Source of the DNA: Ardenticatenaceae bacterium
Lineage (GTDB): Bacteria > Chloroflexota > Anaerolineae > Promineifilales > Promineifilaceae
Direction of reading: 5' to 3'
NCBI GenBank assembly: GCA_011525915.1
Contig: WYBM01000035.1
Coordinates: 1 to 64,000 of the forward strand
DNA: 64,000 nucleotides
Numbering within the stretch: the first letter of the stretch is position 1; every line of letters starts with the position of its first letter. Under the pieces are notes generated by a model. That model was not told where the DNA came from, did not search any database, and worked only from the letters and a program-made list of their open reading frames with translations. The translations under genes were made by a program, and so were the position numbers. Positions 50,897 through 58,727 of the stretch are shown here, one piece after another.

Positions 50897-52381
50897 ATGC
50901 AAACACCTTTTAAACTCTTACTGGCTGGCTTGTTTGCCCTGCTTGTTGCTGCGGTGGTGAGCCTGATAAACGGTCGGCCTACGGCCGTATTTAGCGCCCA
51001 AACGGACGATCCCCCTGACAGGGTGACACAGGCCGCTTTTACGGCCGCCGGCTGCGGCGGCTGCCACGTCATTCCCGGCATTCCCAACGCGGTGGGCCAG
51101 GTAGGGCCAGATTTAACGAACATCGGCAGTGACGCTGCTAACCGGGTGGCCGGGCAAGACGCCGAAGCTTATATCCGCGAATCTGTGCTGAACCCTAATG
51201 CTTTCATCGCCCCGGTGTGCCCCGCCGGTGAATGCCCCAGCGACGTGATGCCACCTAACATGGCTGACCGCCTCAGCGCCAGCGAGTTTGACTACATCGT
51301 TGCGCACTTACTCACTTTGCAAGGGGAAGGCGTCACCAGCCCACCGCCTTATGAACTGACGCCAATTGAGATAACACGGCCGTCAGAAGCCAGCCTCACC
51401 CCCTTTGCCGAACCGCCCAAAACATATGAAGATGCCCAGGTTTTGCTGGGTAAATACCTCTTTTTTGACCCCCGACTTTCTGGGGATTCTAGTGTAAGCT
51501 GCGCCACTTGCCACCAGCCTGACAAAGCCTATGCCGACGGCCTGGCCCTCAGCGAGGGGTACACCAGCATGGGCTACTTCCGTAACACACCTACCCTCTA
51601 CAACACCGTCTACAACGAGGGGTATCTGTATTGGGACGGCCGTCTGGATGCCCTGGATATGCCTACGACTGTTCGTGATCATCTAACCGAAGCCCACTTT
51701 ATGAACAGTGACGGCCGTTTGCTGGTTGAACGCCTCAAACAGGTGCCCGAATACGTTCAGCTCTTCCAGGACGCCTACGGCAAGAACCCCTCCTTCGGCG
51801 GCGTTCTCAACGCCATCACGGCCTACGTTCACAGCTTGAACAGTGCTGCCACCCCCTATGATCTGTACCTGGCCGGGGAGCAGGACGCCCTGTCCACAGA
51901 GGCACTGGCCGGCCTGGAACTGTTTCAGGCCAACTGTGCCGCCTGCCACAGCGGCCCCACCTTCAGTGATGGCGCATTTTACGTCTCTGGCGTCCCTGAA
52001 AACGGGGACATCTGGGCAGACCCCATGCGGCACATCACCTTCCGCCACTTTATGCGCCAGCTTGGCGTGCCCAACTATCGTAACCTGGCAGCTGACGTTG
52101 GTTTGTATGATGTCACCAAAGAAGCGGCTGATTGGGGCGCGTTCCGCACAGCCCCCCTGCGTGAAGCCGCACACACCGCACCGTACATGCACAATGGCGT
52201 TTTGGGCACGCTGGCAGAGGTGGTTGACTTTTACAATGACTCATTAGCCCTGAACCTTACGGCCGCCGAGAAAGCTCAACTGCTGGCTTTCCTCAACAGC
52301 CTCAGTTCACCAGAACTACCCGCCGTGGAAGCAACCGATCAGCCCACATACCAACTGCGCACATTAGGAGACAACCAATGA
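50897..52381 (+). CDS. Triheme cytochrome c peroxidase-like protein (IdrP1/MauG family)
   Basis: This 494-residue exported protein (signal anchor about 7-30) has an extra N-terminal cytochrome c domain (CGGCH, about residue 53). The di-heme peroxidase module follows with CATCH (about 200) and CAACH (about 350) and conserved blocks FFDPRLSGDSSVSCATC, YWDGRLDALDMP and FRTAPLREAAHTAPYMHNG, each shown in part. Such enzymes reduce peroxide with electrons from cytochrome c. The context (second peroxidase, Rieske, AioA-type subunit) matches IdrP1/IdrP2 of iodate reductase. It starts at ATG 50897 with AAGGAGG and overlaps the next gene by four bases. Confidence 0.88.
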   Translation: MQTPFKLLLAGLFALLVAAVVSLINGRPTAVFSAQTDDPPDRVTQAAFTAAGCGGCHVIPGIPNAVGQVGPDLTNIGSDAANRVAGQDAEAYIRESVLNPNAFIAPVCPAGECPSDVMPPNMADRLSASEFDYIVAHLLTLQGEGVTSPPPYELTPIEITRPSEASLTPFAEPPKTYEDAQVLLGKYLFFDPRLSGDSSVSCATCHQPDKAYADGLALSEGYTSMGYFRNTPTLYNTVYNEGYLYWDGRLDALDMPTTVRDHLTEAHFMNSDGRLLVERLKQVPEYVQLFQDAYGKNPSFGGVLNAITAYVHSLNSAATPYDLYLAGEQDALSTEALAGLELFQANCAACHSGPTFSDGAFYVSGVPENGDIWADPMRHITFRHFMRQLGVPNYRNLAADVGLYDVTKEAADWGAFRTAPLREAAHTAPYMHNGVLGTLAEVVDFYNDSLALNLTAAEKAQLLAFLNSLSSPELPAVEATDQPTYQLRTLGDNQ

Positions 52382-53640
52382 GCGATAAGAATCAAAACCA
52401 AAGTGGCGACATGAAATCTTTTGTTATTGTGATGGCCTTCGGGTTGGCGGGCATGTTAATCATCATCGGTTTCGGTATTTTTTACTACACGTACCTGAAT
52501 TCGTCAGCTCAAACAAAAACGACTGACGCCCCCACGGCCGTCACTGACGCCACGGGCACAGAAACGGCGGCAACAACAGTTACCGGGCCACCGCCATTAG
52601 CCCCTTTACCGCCAGTCAGCTTCCCGCCAGACAACCCCTACAGCATGGCCAAGGCCGAACTGGGGCGCCTGCTTTACTTTGACCCGCGCTTCTCCGGTGA
52701 TGGCTCTATCTCTTGTAACTCTTGCCACCCGGCCAGTGATGGCAGTTGGAGCGTATCCAGCCCCATCTCTTTTGGCTACCCCGGCAGTACCCACTGGCGC
52801 AATGCCTCCACCATCATTAACAGCGCCTACTACAGCAGGGTCAACTGGGACGGCAGCGCTACCAGCCTGGAAAAACAGGCCAACGGTGCCTGGGGTGGTG
52901 CCGTGGCCGGGAACATAGATTCCGCCCTGGCAGAAGAGCGGCTGGCGCAGATTCCTGACTATGTGCGCCTCTTCAAAGAAGTGTATGGCACAGAGTACCC
53001 CACCTGGGGGCAGGCGCTGGATGCCGTAGCTACCTTTGAACGTACCATTGTCAGCCAGAATGTGCCATTTGACGCTTACCTTAGCGGTGATAGCCATGCT
53101 CTTTCTGATGAAGCCAAAGCGGGTTATGATCTGTTTGTCGGCCGGGCGAACTGTATTGCCTGCCACAACGGCCCGCTTATCAGTGATGACTCGTTCCACA
53201 ACACGGCCGTGCCGGAAGCCCCTGAATTCACCAACAACCCCCTGAACCAGATAACCTTCCGGTATGAGCAGTGGGCCAAAGGGGTGACGGAAGAAGATTA
53301 CAACACGGCCGTGGCTGATTTTGGCCTCTATTACATCACCAAGATGGAAAGTGACCGGGGCAGCTTCCGTACGCCTGGCCTGCGTGATGTTTGTTATACG
53401 GCCCCTTATATGCACAACGGCATTTTTAAAACCCTGGAAGAGGTAGTCGCCTTTTATAATGCCGGGGGTGGCAGCAGTCCCCATAAAGACCCGCTTCTTC
53501 AGCCGCTCAACCTGACAGACGACGAGCAGGCATCTTTAATTGCCTTCCTACAAAGCCTCTGTGGTGACAAATTGATCATCCAGGCGCCGGAACTGCCGCC
53601 ATACGCCCCATCAGATATGAGCGAGGCCAGTGGCCCGTAG
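52378..53640 (+). CDS. Di-heme cytochrome c peroxidase-like protein (IdrP2/MauG family)
   Basis: This 420-residue protein has an N-terminal helix (about 16-38) as signal anchor, a Thr-rich linker, and two heme sites, CNSCH and CIACH. The blocks LGRLLYFDPRFSGDGSISC and FRTPGLRDVCYTAPYMHNG are shared with its neighbour at 50897. It overlaps that gene (ATGA), so they are co-translated. The two are probably partners; in idr loci they are thought to deal with hydrogen peroxide or reactive iodine intermediates. Confidence 0.88.
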   Translation: MSDKNQNQSGDMKSFVIVMAFGLAGMLIIIGFGIFYYTYLNSSAQTKTTDAPTAVTDATGTETAATTVTGPPPLAPLPPVSFPPDNPYSMAKAELGRLLYFDPRFSGDGSISCNSCHPASDGSWSVSSPISFGYPGSTHWRNASTIINSAYYSRVNWDGSATSLEKQANGAWGGAVAGNIDSALAEERLAQIPDYVRLFKEVYGTEYPTWGQALDAVATFERTIVSQNVPFDAYLSGDSHALSDEAKAGYDLFVGRANCIACHNGPLISDDSFHNTAVPEAPEFTNNPLNQITFRYEQWAKGVTEEDYNTAVADFGLYYITKMESDRGSFRTPGLRDVCYTAPYMHNGIFKTLEEVVAFYNAGGGSSPHKDPLLQPLNLTDDEQASLIAFLQSLCGDKLIIQAPELPPYAPSDMSEASGP

Positions 53641-53641
53641 G

Positions 53642-53720
53642 CACTATTCAGTATTCAGTTGTCACTATTCAGTGGCAGGGAGTGATCAATCACTAACGAC
53701 TGAATACTGAACACCGAATA
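53642..53720. repeat. ACTGA-type intergenic repeat
   Basis: CACTATTCAGTATTCAGTTG and GACTGAATACTGAACACC units lie in inverted order between the second peroxidase and the Rieske gene. They can form a long imperfect hairpin inside the cluster. Confidence 0.6.
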
Positions 53721-53739
53721 TAAAAGCCGGAGAAAAATT

Positions 53740-54294
53740 ATGACTGAAAACCTTTGTGATCCTACTCAAACTGTCATTTCCCGCCGTGGCTTCCTCAAAT
53801 TGGGGACGGCCGCTGTGGTGACCATTACCCTGCCCGCCTATCTGCGTAAGCCGGGCATGCCCATCACCTTTAAAGCCAATCTGGCCCAATATGAGCAAAA
53901 AGTTATTGCCAAAATGAGTGCGCTGAAGCCAAATGAACCGGTCGCCTTCAACTATCCCTGGGATGATCCGGCTGCCGCTAACTTCTTGATCATGCTCAAC
54001 GAACCAGCCGGTGGTGGCATAGGCCCAGACCAAAACGTGGTGGCCTTTAACAGCTTTTGTACGCACCAGGGTGGCCCGCTTACCGGGCAGTTCCAGGGCA
54101 ATAAAGGCATTGCTGGCCCCTGCCCCTTGCATTGGACGACGTTTGATATGACCCGGCATGGTATGGTCATCAGCGGCCATGCAACGCAGGGATTGCCCCA
54201 AATCTTATTAACATTGGAAGGTGATAACATTATCGCCACCGGTGTGATGGGCTTGATTTTTGGGTACGTTGATAACCAGGAAAACCCAGCTTAG
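53740..54294 (+). CDS. Rieske [2Fe-2S] small subunit, AioB/IdrB family
   Basis: This 184-residue protein has a Tat signal (SRRGFLKLG, about 14-22) and a Rieske domain with both cluster-binding loops, C-T-H in FCTHQGG and C-P-L-H in GPCPLHWTTFD. AioB/IdrB proteins accept electrons from or give them to the molybdenum subunit and carry it through the Tat pathway. The start at 53740 has GGAGAAA upstream. It is followed directly by the large subunit gene, the standard pairing. Confidence 0.9.
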   Translation: MTENLCDPTQTVISRRGFLKLGTAAVVTITLPAYLRKPGMPITFKANLAQYEQKVIAKMSALKPNEPVAFNYPWDDPAAANFLIMLNEPAGGGIGPDQNVVAFNSFCTHQGGPLTGQFQGNKGIAGPCPLHWTTFDMTRHGMVISGHATQGLPQILLTLEGDNIIATGVMGLIFGYVDNQENPA

Positions 54295-54307
54295 GTGGCG
54301 GCTGCTG

Positions 54308-54322
54308 ACGAGCTTCGCTCGT
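54308..54322 (+). promoter_or_regulatory. Small hairpin at the junction of the two reductase subunits
   Basis: ACGAGC/GCTCGT with a 3-nt loop (possibly one further G-T pair) lies between the Rieske stop codon and AAGAGGA of the next gene. Confidence 0.45.
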
Positions 54323-54356
54323 TTAGAAGAGCATGTCACCTTTCCAAGAGGAAACT

Positions 54357-57005
54357 ATGTCAGACGAATACACTCCCCAAGACAGTGTCCCTATTCCCCC
54401 ACCGGATGCTAACGTTTATACTACTGCCTGCGACTACTGCGTGGTGGCCTGTGGCTACAAAGTTTATACCTGGCCCACCGATAGCAAAAATGGCGGTCGT
54501 GCGGCCGAAGAAAACGCTTTTGGCCGGCCCATTGGTGGTATATTCAGCCCCTGGGTTAGCCCAAACCAGCACAACATCGTTTCTGTGGATGGCCAGCCGC
54601 ACCATGCTGTTGTGGTAGCAGACTTTGATTCGGCCGTTGTCAACAAGGCAGGCAACCACTCCATTCGCGGCGGTACCCTGGCCCTGAAGTGTTACAACCC
54701 TGAAACCCCCACCCGTGACCGCCTGCAATACCCGCAAATCCGCGTCAAAGGTCAGTTGGAACGGGTAGATTGGGATACCGCCACCGAGGTGATGGCCGAA
54801 GTTTCCAAACATGTCCTTAAGAAATATGGCGAAGCCGCCTGGGCAATGAAAACGTACTCCTACGAATTTTTTGAAAACACATTTGCCATTACCAAACTGG
54901 CCTTTAACGCCATCAAGACCCCCGCCTACTCACCCCATGACAAGCCCAGCGCCGGTAATGACACAGCTGGTGTGGATGATAGCGGCATCATCACCTTTAG
55001 CGCCAGCTATAAAGATTGGGCCGAAGCCGATGTCCTCTTCATTTCTGGCACTGACCCATTTGAAACAAAGACCATCGTCTTCACCAGTTGGATTATGAAC
55101 GGGCCAAAGTTGATCATGGCGCTGCCCCGCCGTACGGCCGGCGTAGCCTACGCCGAAGCCAACGGCGGCCTTTTCCTGCAAGTAAACCCTGGCTCTGATA
55201 CCCTGCTGCATCTGGCCCTCATCCGCTATATTCTGGAGCAGGGTTGGGAAGACAAAGCGTTTATTGACCACTGGATCGCTTCCAGTTGGGAAATTGAAAT
55301 GGGCATGGGGCGCGGCACACGCAACACTCCCTGGCAGTGGCGCACGACCTGGGGCAAACTGGGTGGCGACTATGACAGTTACCGGGAATGGATACTCAAT
55401 TACGAACCGGCCACGCTGGCGTTTGCAGCAGAAGTTACGGGCGTGCCGGCAGAACAGATCATCCAGGCGGCGGAAATGCTGACAGGAGCCGGTGGAGAAC
55501 GGCCGAAGAGCTCCTTTGCTTTTGAAAAAGGCAACTACTGGTCTAACAATTACACCAACACTGCCTCTTATGCGGCGTTGGGGCTGATCAACGGTGCTGG
55601 TAACCGCCCCGGCCGTATGATCAGCCGGATGGGCGGCCATCAACGCGGTTGGATGGGCGCCGGCTCTTATCCGCGTGAAAAGTCGCCAGAGAAGCTGCCC
55701 GGCCGCCGCAAGCGTGAACTGGATCTAGACCGTTGGGTAGAAGCAGGGCAGGTGCGTTTTGCCTGGGTCATTGGCACCACCTGGACGGGGGCGATGGCCG
55801 CCAGTCAGGAATTTGAACGCCGTTTCCGTGAGATGACCTCAGAACACCCGGTGCAAATCACCTCGTCAGATAAACAGTCCATCATCGCGGCTCTCATCAA
55901 GCGGGTGGATGAAGGGGGCATGGTTGTGGTCAACTCTGACATTTATCCGGTAGTGCCCATCAATACCGAATTTGCAGACATCGTGCTGCCGGCCGCTGCC
56001 TGGGGTGAGCATGACGCTGCCCGCAACAATGGTGAACGTCGCCTGCGACTTTACGCCAAGTTTTATGATGCACCAGGAGAGGCACAGCCAGATTGGTGGG
56101 CCATTGCTAAATTTGCGCAAAAGATGGGCTTTGAGGGGTTTGATTGGGAAGATGATAACGCCGTCTTTGAAGAAGCCGCCCGTTTCAGCCGCGGCGGCCA
56201 TCGCGATTACTATGTGTTGGTGTGGCGGGCGCGGCAGTTGGGCATGAGGGGGCATGAACTGCTGCGTACGTTGGGCACACAGGGCATCCAGACGCCCATT
56301 CGCTGGGTCAATGGAGAGATGGTGGGCACAGAGCGGCTGCATGACTCGACGCTGGCACTGGCGGCACCGCAAGGGCCAACCATGCACCATAAATGGCTGA
56401 CGCATTTCCATACCCATTCAGGCAAGGCCATTTTGAATAAATCACCCTGGGAATTGTTTGATGATTTCTACCAACACATTAAACCAGATCGCAGTAAAGG
56501 GGAGTTATGGTTGACCAGCGGCCGTATTAATGAAATCTGGCAGTCCGGTGCAGATGACATACGTAAGCCATATATATATAATCGCTGGCCAGATACGTGG
56601 GTGGAAATTCACCCCGACGATGCCATAGAATTTGGCATTGAAAGTGGAGATGAAGTGCGTATGTGGAGCGATCAGATCCTGGTACAAGACGGCGGCTGGA
56701 TTTTGGTGAAGGGGGATGATATGTCCTTTACCAGCCTTATGGCGCAAGGGCTTATTCGCACCGGCCGTGGCGAGGCGCGTGCGGTGGCCATTGTATCTGA
56801 GGACACAAAACCGGGCGTGTTGTTTACCAACTTCCTACATCCATCCAGCCCGTCAAATTCGCTGGTGCACCGTGTGCCAGACCCGATTACAAATGCTTAC
56901 CGCTTTAAACTGGGCAAAGCGTTTATTGAAAAAACAGGCGAGTCGCCCTATAAAAACTCCTTTGAAGCGATGACGTTTAAGGAGCGGACGACAAAACCGC
57001 AGTAA
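54357..57005 (+). CDS. idrA: Molybdopterin oxidoreductase catalytic subunit, AioA/IdrA family (likely iodate reductase)
   Basis: This 882-residue member of the DMSO-reductase superfamily has an N-terminal FeS motif C25-x2-C28-x3-C32 (CDYCVVACGY). It has no signal peptide, so it would ride with the Tat-bearing Rieske subunit. Motifs include RGGTLALKCYNP, a catalytic-region RMGGHQRGWMGAG and C-terminal cofactor-binding motifs (NSLVHRVPDP). AioA proteins are usually about 825-845 residues; the larger size, and two di-heme peroxidases plus a Rieske partner in the same operon, favour iodate reductase IdrA over arsenite oxidase. Arsenite oxidase remains possible. The start at ATG 54357 has AAGAGGA. 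No ACGGCCGT occurs across this gene. Confidence 0.75.
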   Translation: MSDEYTPQDSVPIPPPDANVYTTACDYCVVACGYKVYTWPTDSKNGGRAAEENAFGRPIGGIFSPWVSPNQHNIVSVDGQPHHAVVVADFDSAVVNKAGNHSIRGGTLALKCYNPETPTRDRLQYPQIRVKGQLERVDWDTATEVMAEVSKHVLKKYGEAAWAMKTYSYEFFENTFAITKLAFNAIKTPAYSPHDKPSAGNDTAGVDDSGIITFSASYKDWAEADVLFISGTDPFETKTIVFTSWIMNGPKLIMALPRRTAGVAYAEANGGLFLQVNPGSDTLLHLALIRYILEQGWEDKAFIDHWIASSWEIEMGMGRGTRNTPWQWRTTWGKLGGDYDSYREWILNYEPATLAFAAEVTGVPAEQIIQAAEMLTGAGGERPKSSFAFEKGNYWSNNYTNTASYAALGLINGAGNRPGRMISRMGGHQRGWMGAGSYPREKSPEKLPGRRKRELDLDRWVEAGQVRFAWVIGTTWTGAMAASQEFERRFREMTSEHPVQITSSDKQSIIAALIKRVDEGGMVVVNSDIYPVVPINTEFADIVLPAAAWGEHDAARNNGERRLRLYAKFYDAPGEAQPDWWAIAKFAQKMGFEGFDWEDDNAVFEEAARFSRGGHRDYYVLVWRARQLGMRGHELLRTLGTQGIQTPIRWVNGEMVGTERLHDSTLALAAPQGPTMHHKWLTHFHTHSGKAILNKSPWELFDDFYQHIKPDRSKGELWLTSGRINEIWQSGADDIRKPYIYNRWPDTWVEIHPDDAIEFGIESGDEVRMWSDQILVQDGGWILVKGDDMSFTSLMAQGLIRTGRGEARAVAIVSEDTKPGVLFTNFLHPSSPSNSLVHRVPDPITNAYRFKLGKAFIEKTGESPYKNSFEAMTFKERTTKPQ

Positions 57006-57009
57006 ATAT

Positions 57010-57064
57010 GATTGGCGATCAGGGAGGAACGATTGGAAAATCTCTAATCCCCGGATCGCCAATC
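57010..57064 (+). promoter_or_regulatory. 11-bp inverted repeat before the FmdE start codon
   Basis: GATTGGCGATC (57010-57020) pairs with GATCGCCAATC (57054-57064), and the arm ends four bases before the ATG at 57068. An AGGGAGG sits in the loop. The fold could control how ribosomes reach the start. Confidence 0.5.
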
Positions 57065-57067
57065 TCT

Positions 57068-57724
57068 ATGAAAAACATGACACAGCTTGCAGAATTACTC
57101 ACACAATCGGCTGAACTGCACAAACATTTGTGTCCGCGCCAGGTGTTGGGGGTGCGGATGGGGTTGTTTGGTGGTGAACTGCTGGGTCTGGCCGTGCCCC
57201 AGGCAAAAAAGCGGCTGTTGACCATTATGGAAACAGATGGGTGTGGGGCCGACGGGGTTGCGGTGGCCACGAATTGTTGGGTTGGCCGGCGCACAATGCG
57301 TATTGAGGATTACGGCAAGATGGCGGCGACATTTGTAGATACCCGGACGGAAACGGCCGTACGTGTTTACCCTCACCCTCATTGCCGGGAAAGGGCGCTT
57401 ACCTATGCCCCCGAAGCCAGGAATCAGTGGGAAGGGTATCTGTGGGGCTACCAGCGGATGCCAGTAGCTGAGCTGTTGGTGGCGCAGGTTGTGCAGCTGC
57501 GCCAGCCGGTAGCGGAGATCATTAGCAAACCTGGGGTGCGCACGTTATGTGATCGCTGTGGCGAGGAGATCATTAATCAGCGGGAAGTCATGTGGGGAAG
57601 CCTGACCATGTGCCGGGGGTGTGCCGGAGAAAGATATTACGATGAAACGCAAGGGCTGATGACCGATTTGCCTGGCAGCCCATGTCATCAGGAGGCGGAC
57701 TCCCTTTTGCCCAAAGGCTCATGA
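57068..57724 (+). CDS. FmdE-like protein with C-terminal zinc ribbon
   Basis: This 218-residue protein has an FmdE domain (about 8-135), with HLCPRQVLGVRMG, ETDGCGADGVAVATNCWVG and a metal-binding Cys/His set. A C-terminal four-Cys zinc ribbon follows (CDRC, then CRGC, about 160-195). FmdE genes accompany molybdenum or tungsten enzymes such as formylmethanofuran dehydrogenase. Here the gene ends the idr-like cluster and may help mature the cofactor (inference). The start is taken at ATG 57068; an ATG at 57008 would add 20 codons through a hairpin. Confidence 0.8.
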   Translation: MKNMTQLAELLTQSAELHKHLCPRQVLGVRMGLFGGELLGLAVPQAKKRLLTIMETDGCGADGVAVATNCWVGRRTMRIEDYGKMAATFVDTRTETAVRVYPHPHCRERALTYAPEARNQWEGYLWGYQRMPVAELLVAQVVQLRQPVAEIISKPGVRTLCDRCGEEIINQREVMWGSLTMCRGCAGERYYDETQGLMTDLPGSPCHQEADSLLPKGS

Positions 57725-57731
57725 CGTTATG

Positions 57732-58109
57732 TTATAAAGGCTGACGGCCGTTAAACCCCGTATGTAACTCATGATAAAAAGCGATCTTCGGTTCGCCGTA
57801 GCGCCAACAGAGGTAAACTTCACGGCCGTTGCGTAAAGACAAAAAATCAAGCAACCCGGTGTGGATATCTTTTACCACACAACCATACCCCTGAATCTTA
57901 TGCACCAGGGCCTCAATGACGGCAAAGTCTTGCACAAGTTGTGAAGGCAGGGTGCCGCCCACATTGCTGTGCAGATCCATAAGCAGCCCCCCCATCTCCA
58001 GGCTTAACCGGGATACTTTGGCCCGCCGTTCTACCAGTTGAGCCACCAGCGGCTCGATTTTGGGGAGCAGGGCATTTGCCTCTTCAACCGTGTAATACTT
58101 GGTAAGCAT
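57732..58109 (-). CDS. DUF2203 family protein
   Basis: This 125-residue helical protein (ATG 58109) opens YYTVEEANALLPKIEPLVAQL, the DUF2203 signature. It ends with the family block GCVVKDIHTGLLDFLSLRNG, then VYLCWRYGEPKIAFYHEL. Function is unknown. A longer open frame to 58328 overlaps the next gene and has low-complexity content, so it was not used. It is convergent with FmdE, seven bases apart. Confidence 0.82.
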   Translation of the reverse strand: MLTKYYTVEEANALLPKIEPLVAQLVERRAKVSRLSLEMGGLLMDLHSNVGGTLPSQLVQDFAVIEALVHKIQGYGCVVKDIHTGLLDFLSLRNGREVYLCWRYGEPKIAFYHELHTGFNGRQPL

Positions 58110-58179
58110 CGTGAAAAAATCATCACAAAAAAAGCGGGGCAACATGCGCCCCGCTTTGGTATTTGCAAACGGTGTATCG

Positions 58180-58587
58180 TTAGCCGCAGCCGCAGCCGCC
58201 ACCGCCACTTTCCTCGTAGGCGCCGGCACTGTCTTTTGTCTTAAAAGAAGACCCGCAGCCACAAGAAGAAGCGGCGTTCGGGTTTTCAATCTTAAAACCA
58301 CCACCCATGAGGCTCTCTTCATAATCAATGGTGGCGGCGTTCAGGTACATCATGCTGGTGGGGTCAATAAAGACCTTTATACCGCCCTGTGCAATCACAT
58401 GGTCATAGGGACGAGGTTCAGCCTCCAGGGCCATGCCATACTGCATACCAGAACAGCCACCGCCAGAGACAAACACCCGCAGCCCATGATCAGGTACGGC
58501 TTTCTGTTCCAGCAACGTTTTTACCATTGCTGCGGCCGCATCTGTTAAATGAATTGTTTCTACTGCAGTTTGTTCCATCAGTTCCAT
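58180..58587 (-). CDS. erpA: Iron-sulfur cluster insertion protein ErpA/IscA family
   Basis: This 135-residue A-type carrier has the three cluster Cys: SGGGCSGMQYG (Cys45), then the pair in ASSCGCGSS near residue 110. It also has FKIENPNA, typical of the family. It carries Fe-S clusters to target enzymes such as respiratory proteins. The C-terminal Gly/Cys tail (GGGGCGCG) is longer than usual. The start is ATG 58587. It may serve the FeS enzymes encoded nearby. Confidence 0.85.
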   Translation of the reverse strand: MELMEQTAVETIHLTDAAAAMVKTLLEQKAVPDHGLRVFVSGGGCSGMQYGMALEAEPRPYDHVIAQGGIKVFIDPTSMMYLNAATIDYEESLMGGGFKIENPNAASSCGCGSSFKTKDSAGAYEESGGGGCGCG

Positions 58588-58727
58588 GCTTTTACCCTCT
58601 TTGTTTATGGCAGGCCACTGCCAGATTAGTCAAAAGTTTGCCTAAATTTTAACAACGAAGCGGACTCGTGTCAATTTTTATCAACTTTTTCTTATAAACG
58701 CCGTGCGGTCAAGATGAAGGGCTGTTG

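Noticed and set aside
52606-53484. Minus-strand open frame of 292 codons
   Set aside because: It is antisense to the second di-heme peroxidase and looks like a product of high GC content.
54930-55643. Minus-strand open frame of 237 codons
   Set aside because: It is antisense to the molybdoenzyme gene and has no features.
54333-57005. Plain arsenite oxidase (aioA) label
   Set aside because: Family membership fits, but two di-heme peroxidases in the same operon and the larger subunit favour iodate reductase. I kept both options in the entry.
58110-58328. N-terminal extension of the DUF2203 protein
   Set aside because: It overlaps the ErpA gene, is low complexity, and lies upstream of the family's normal start.
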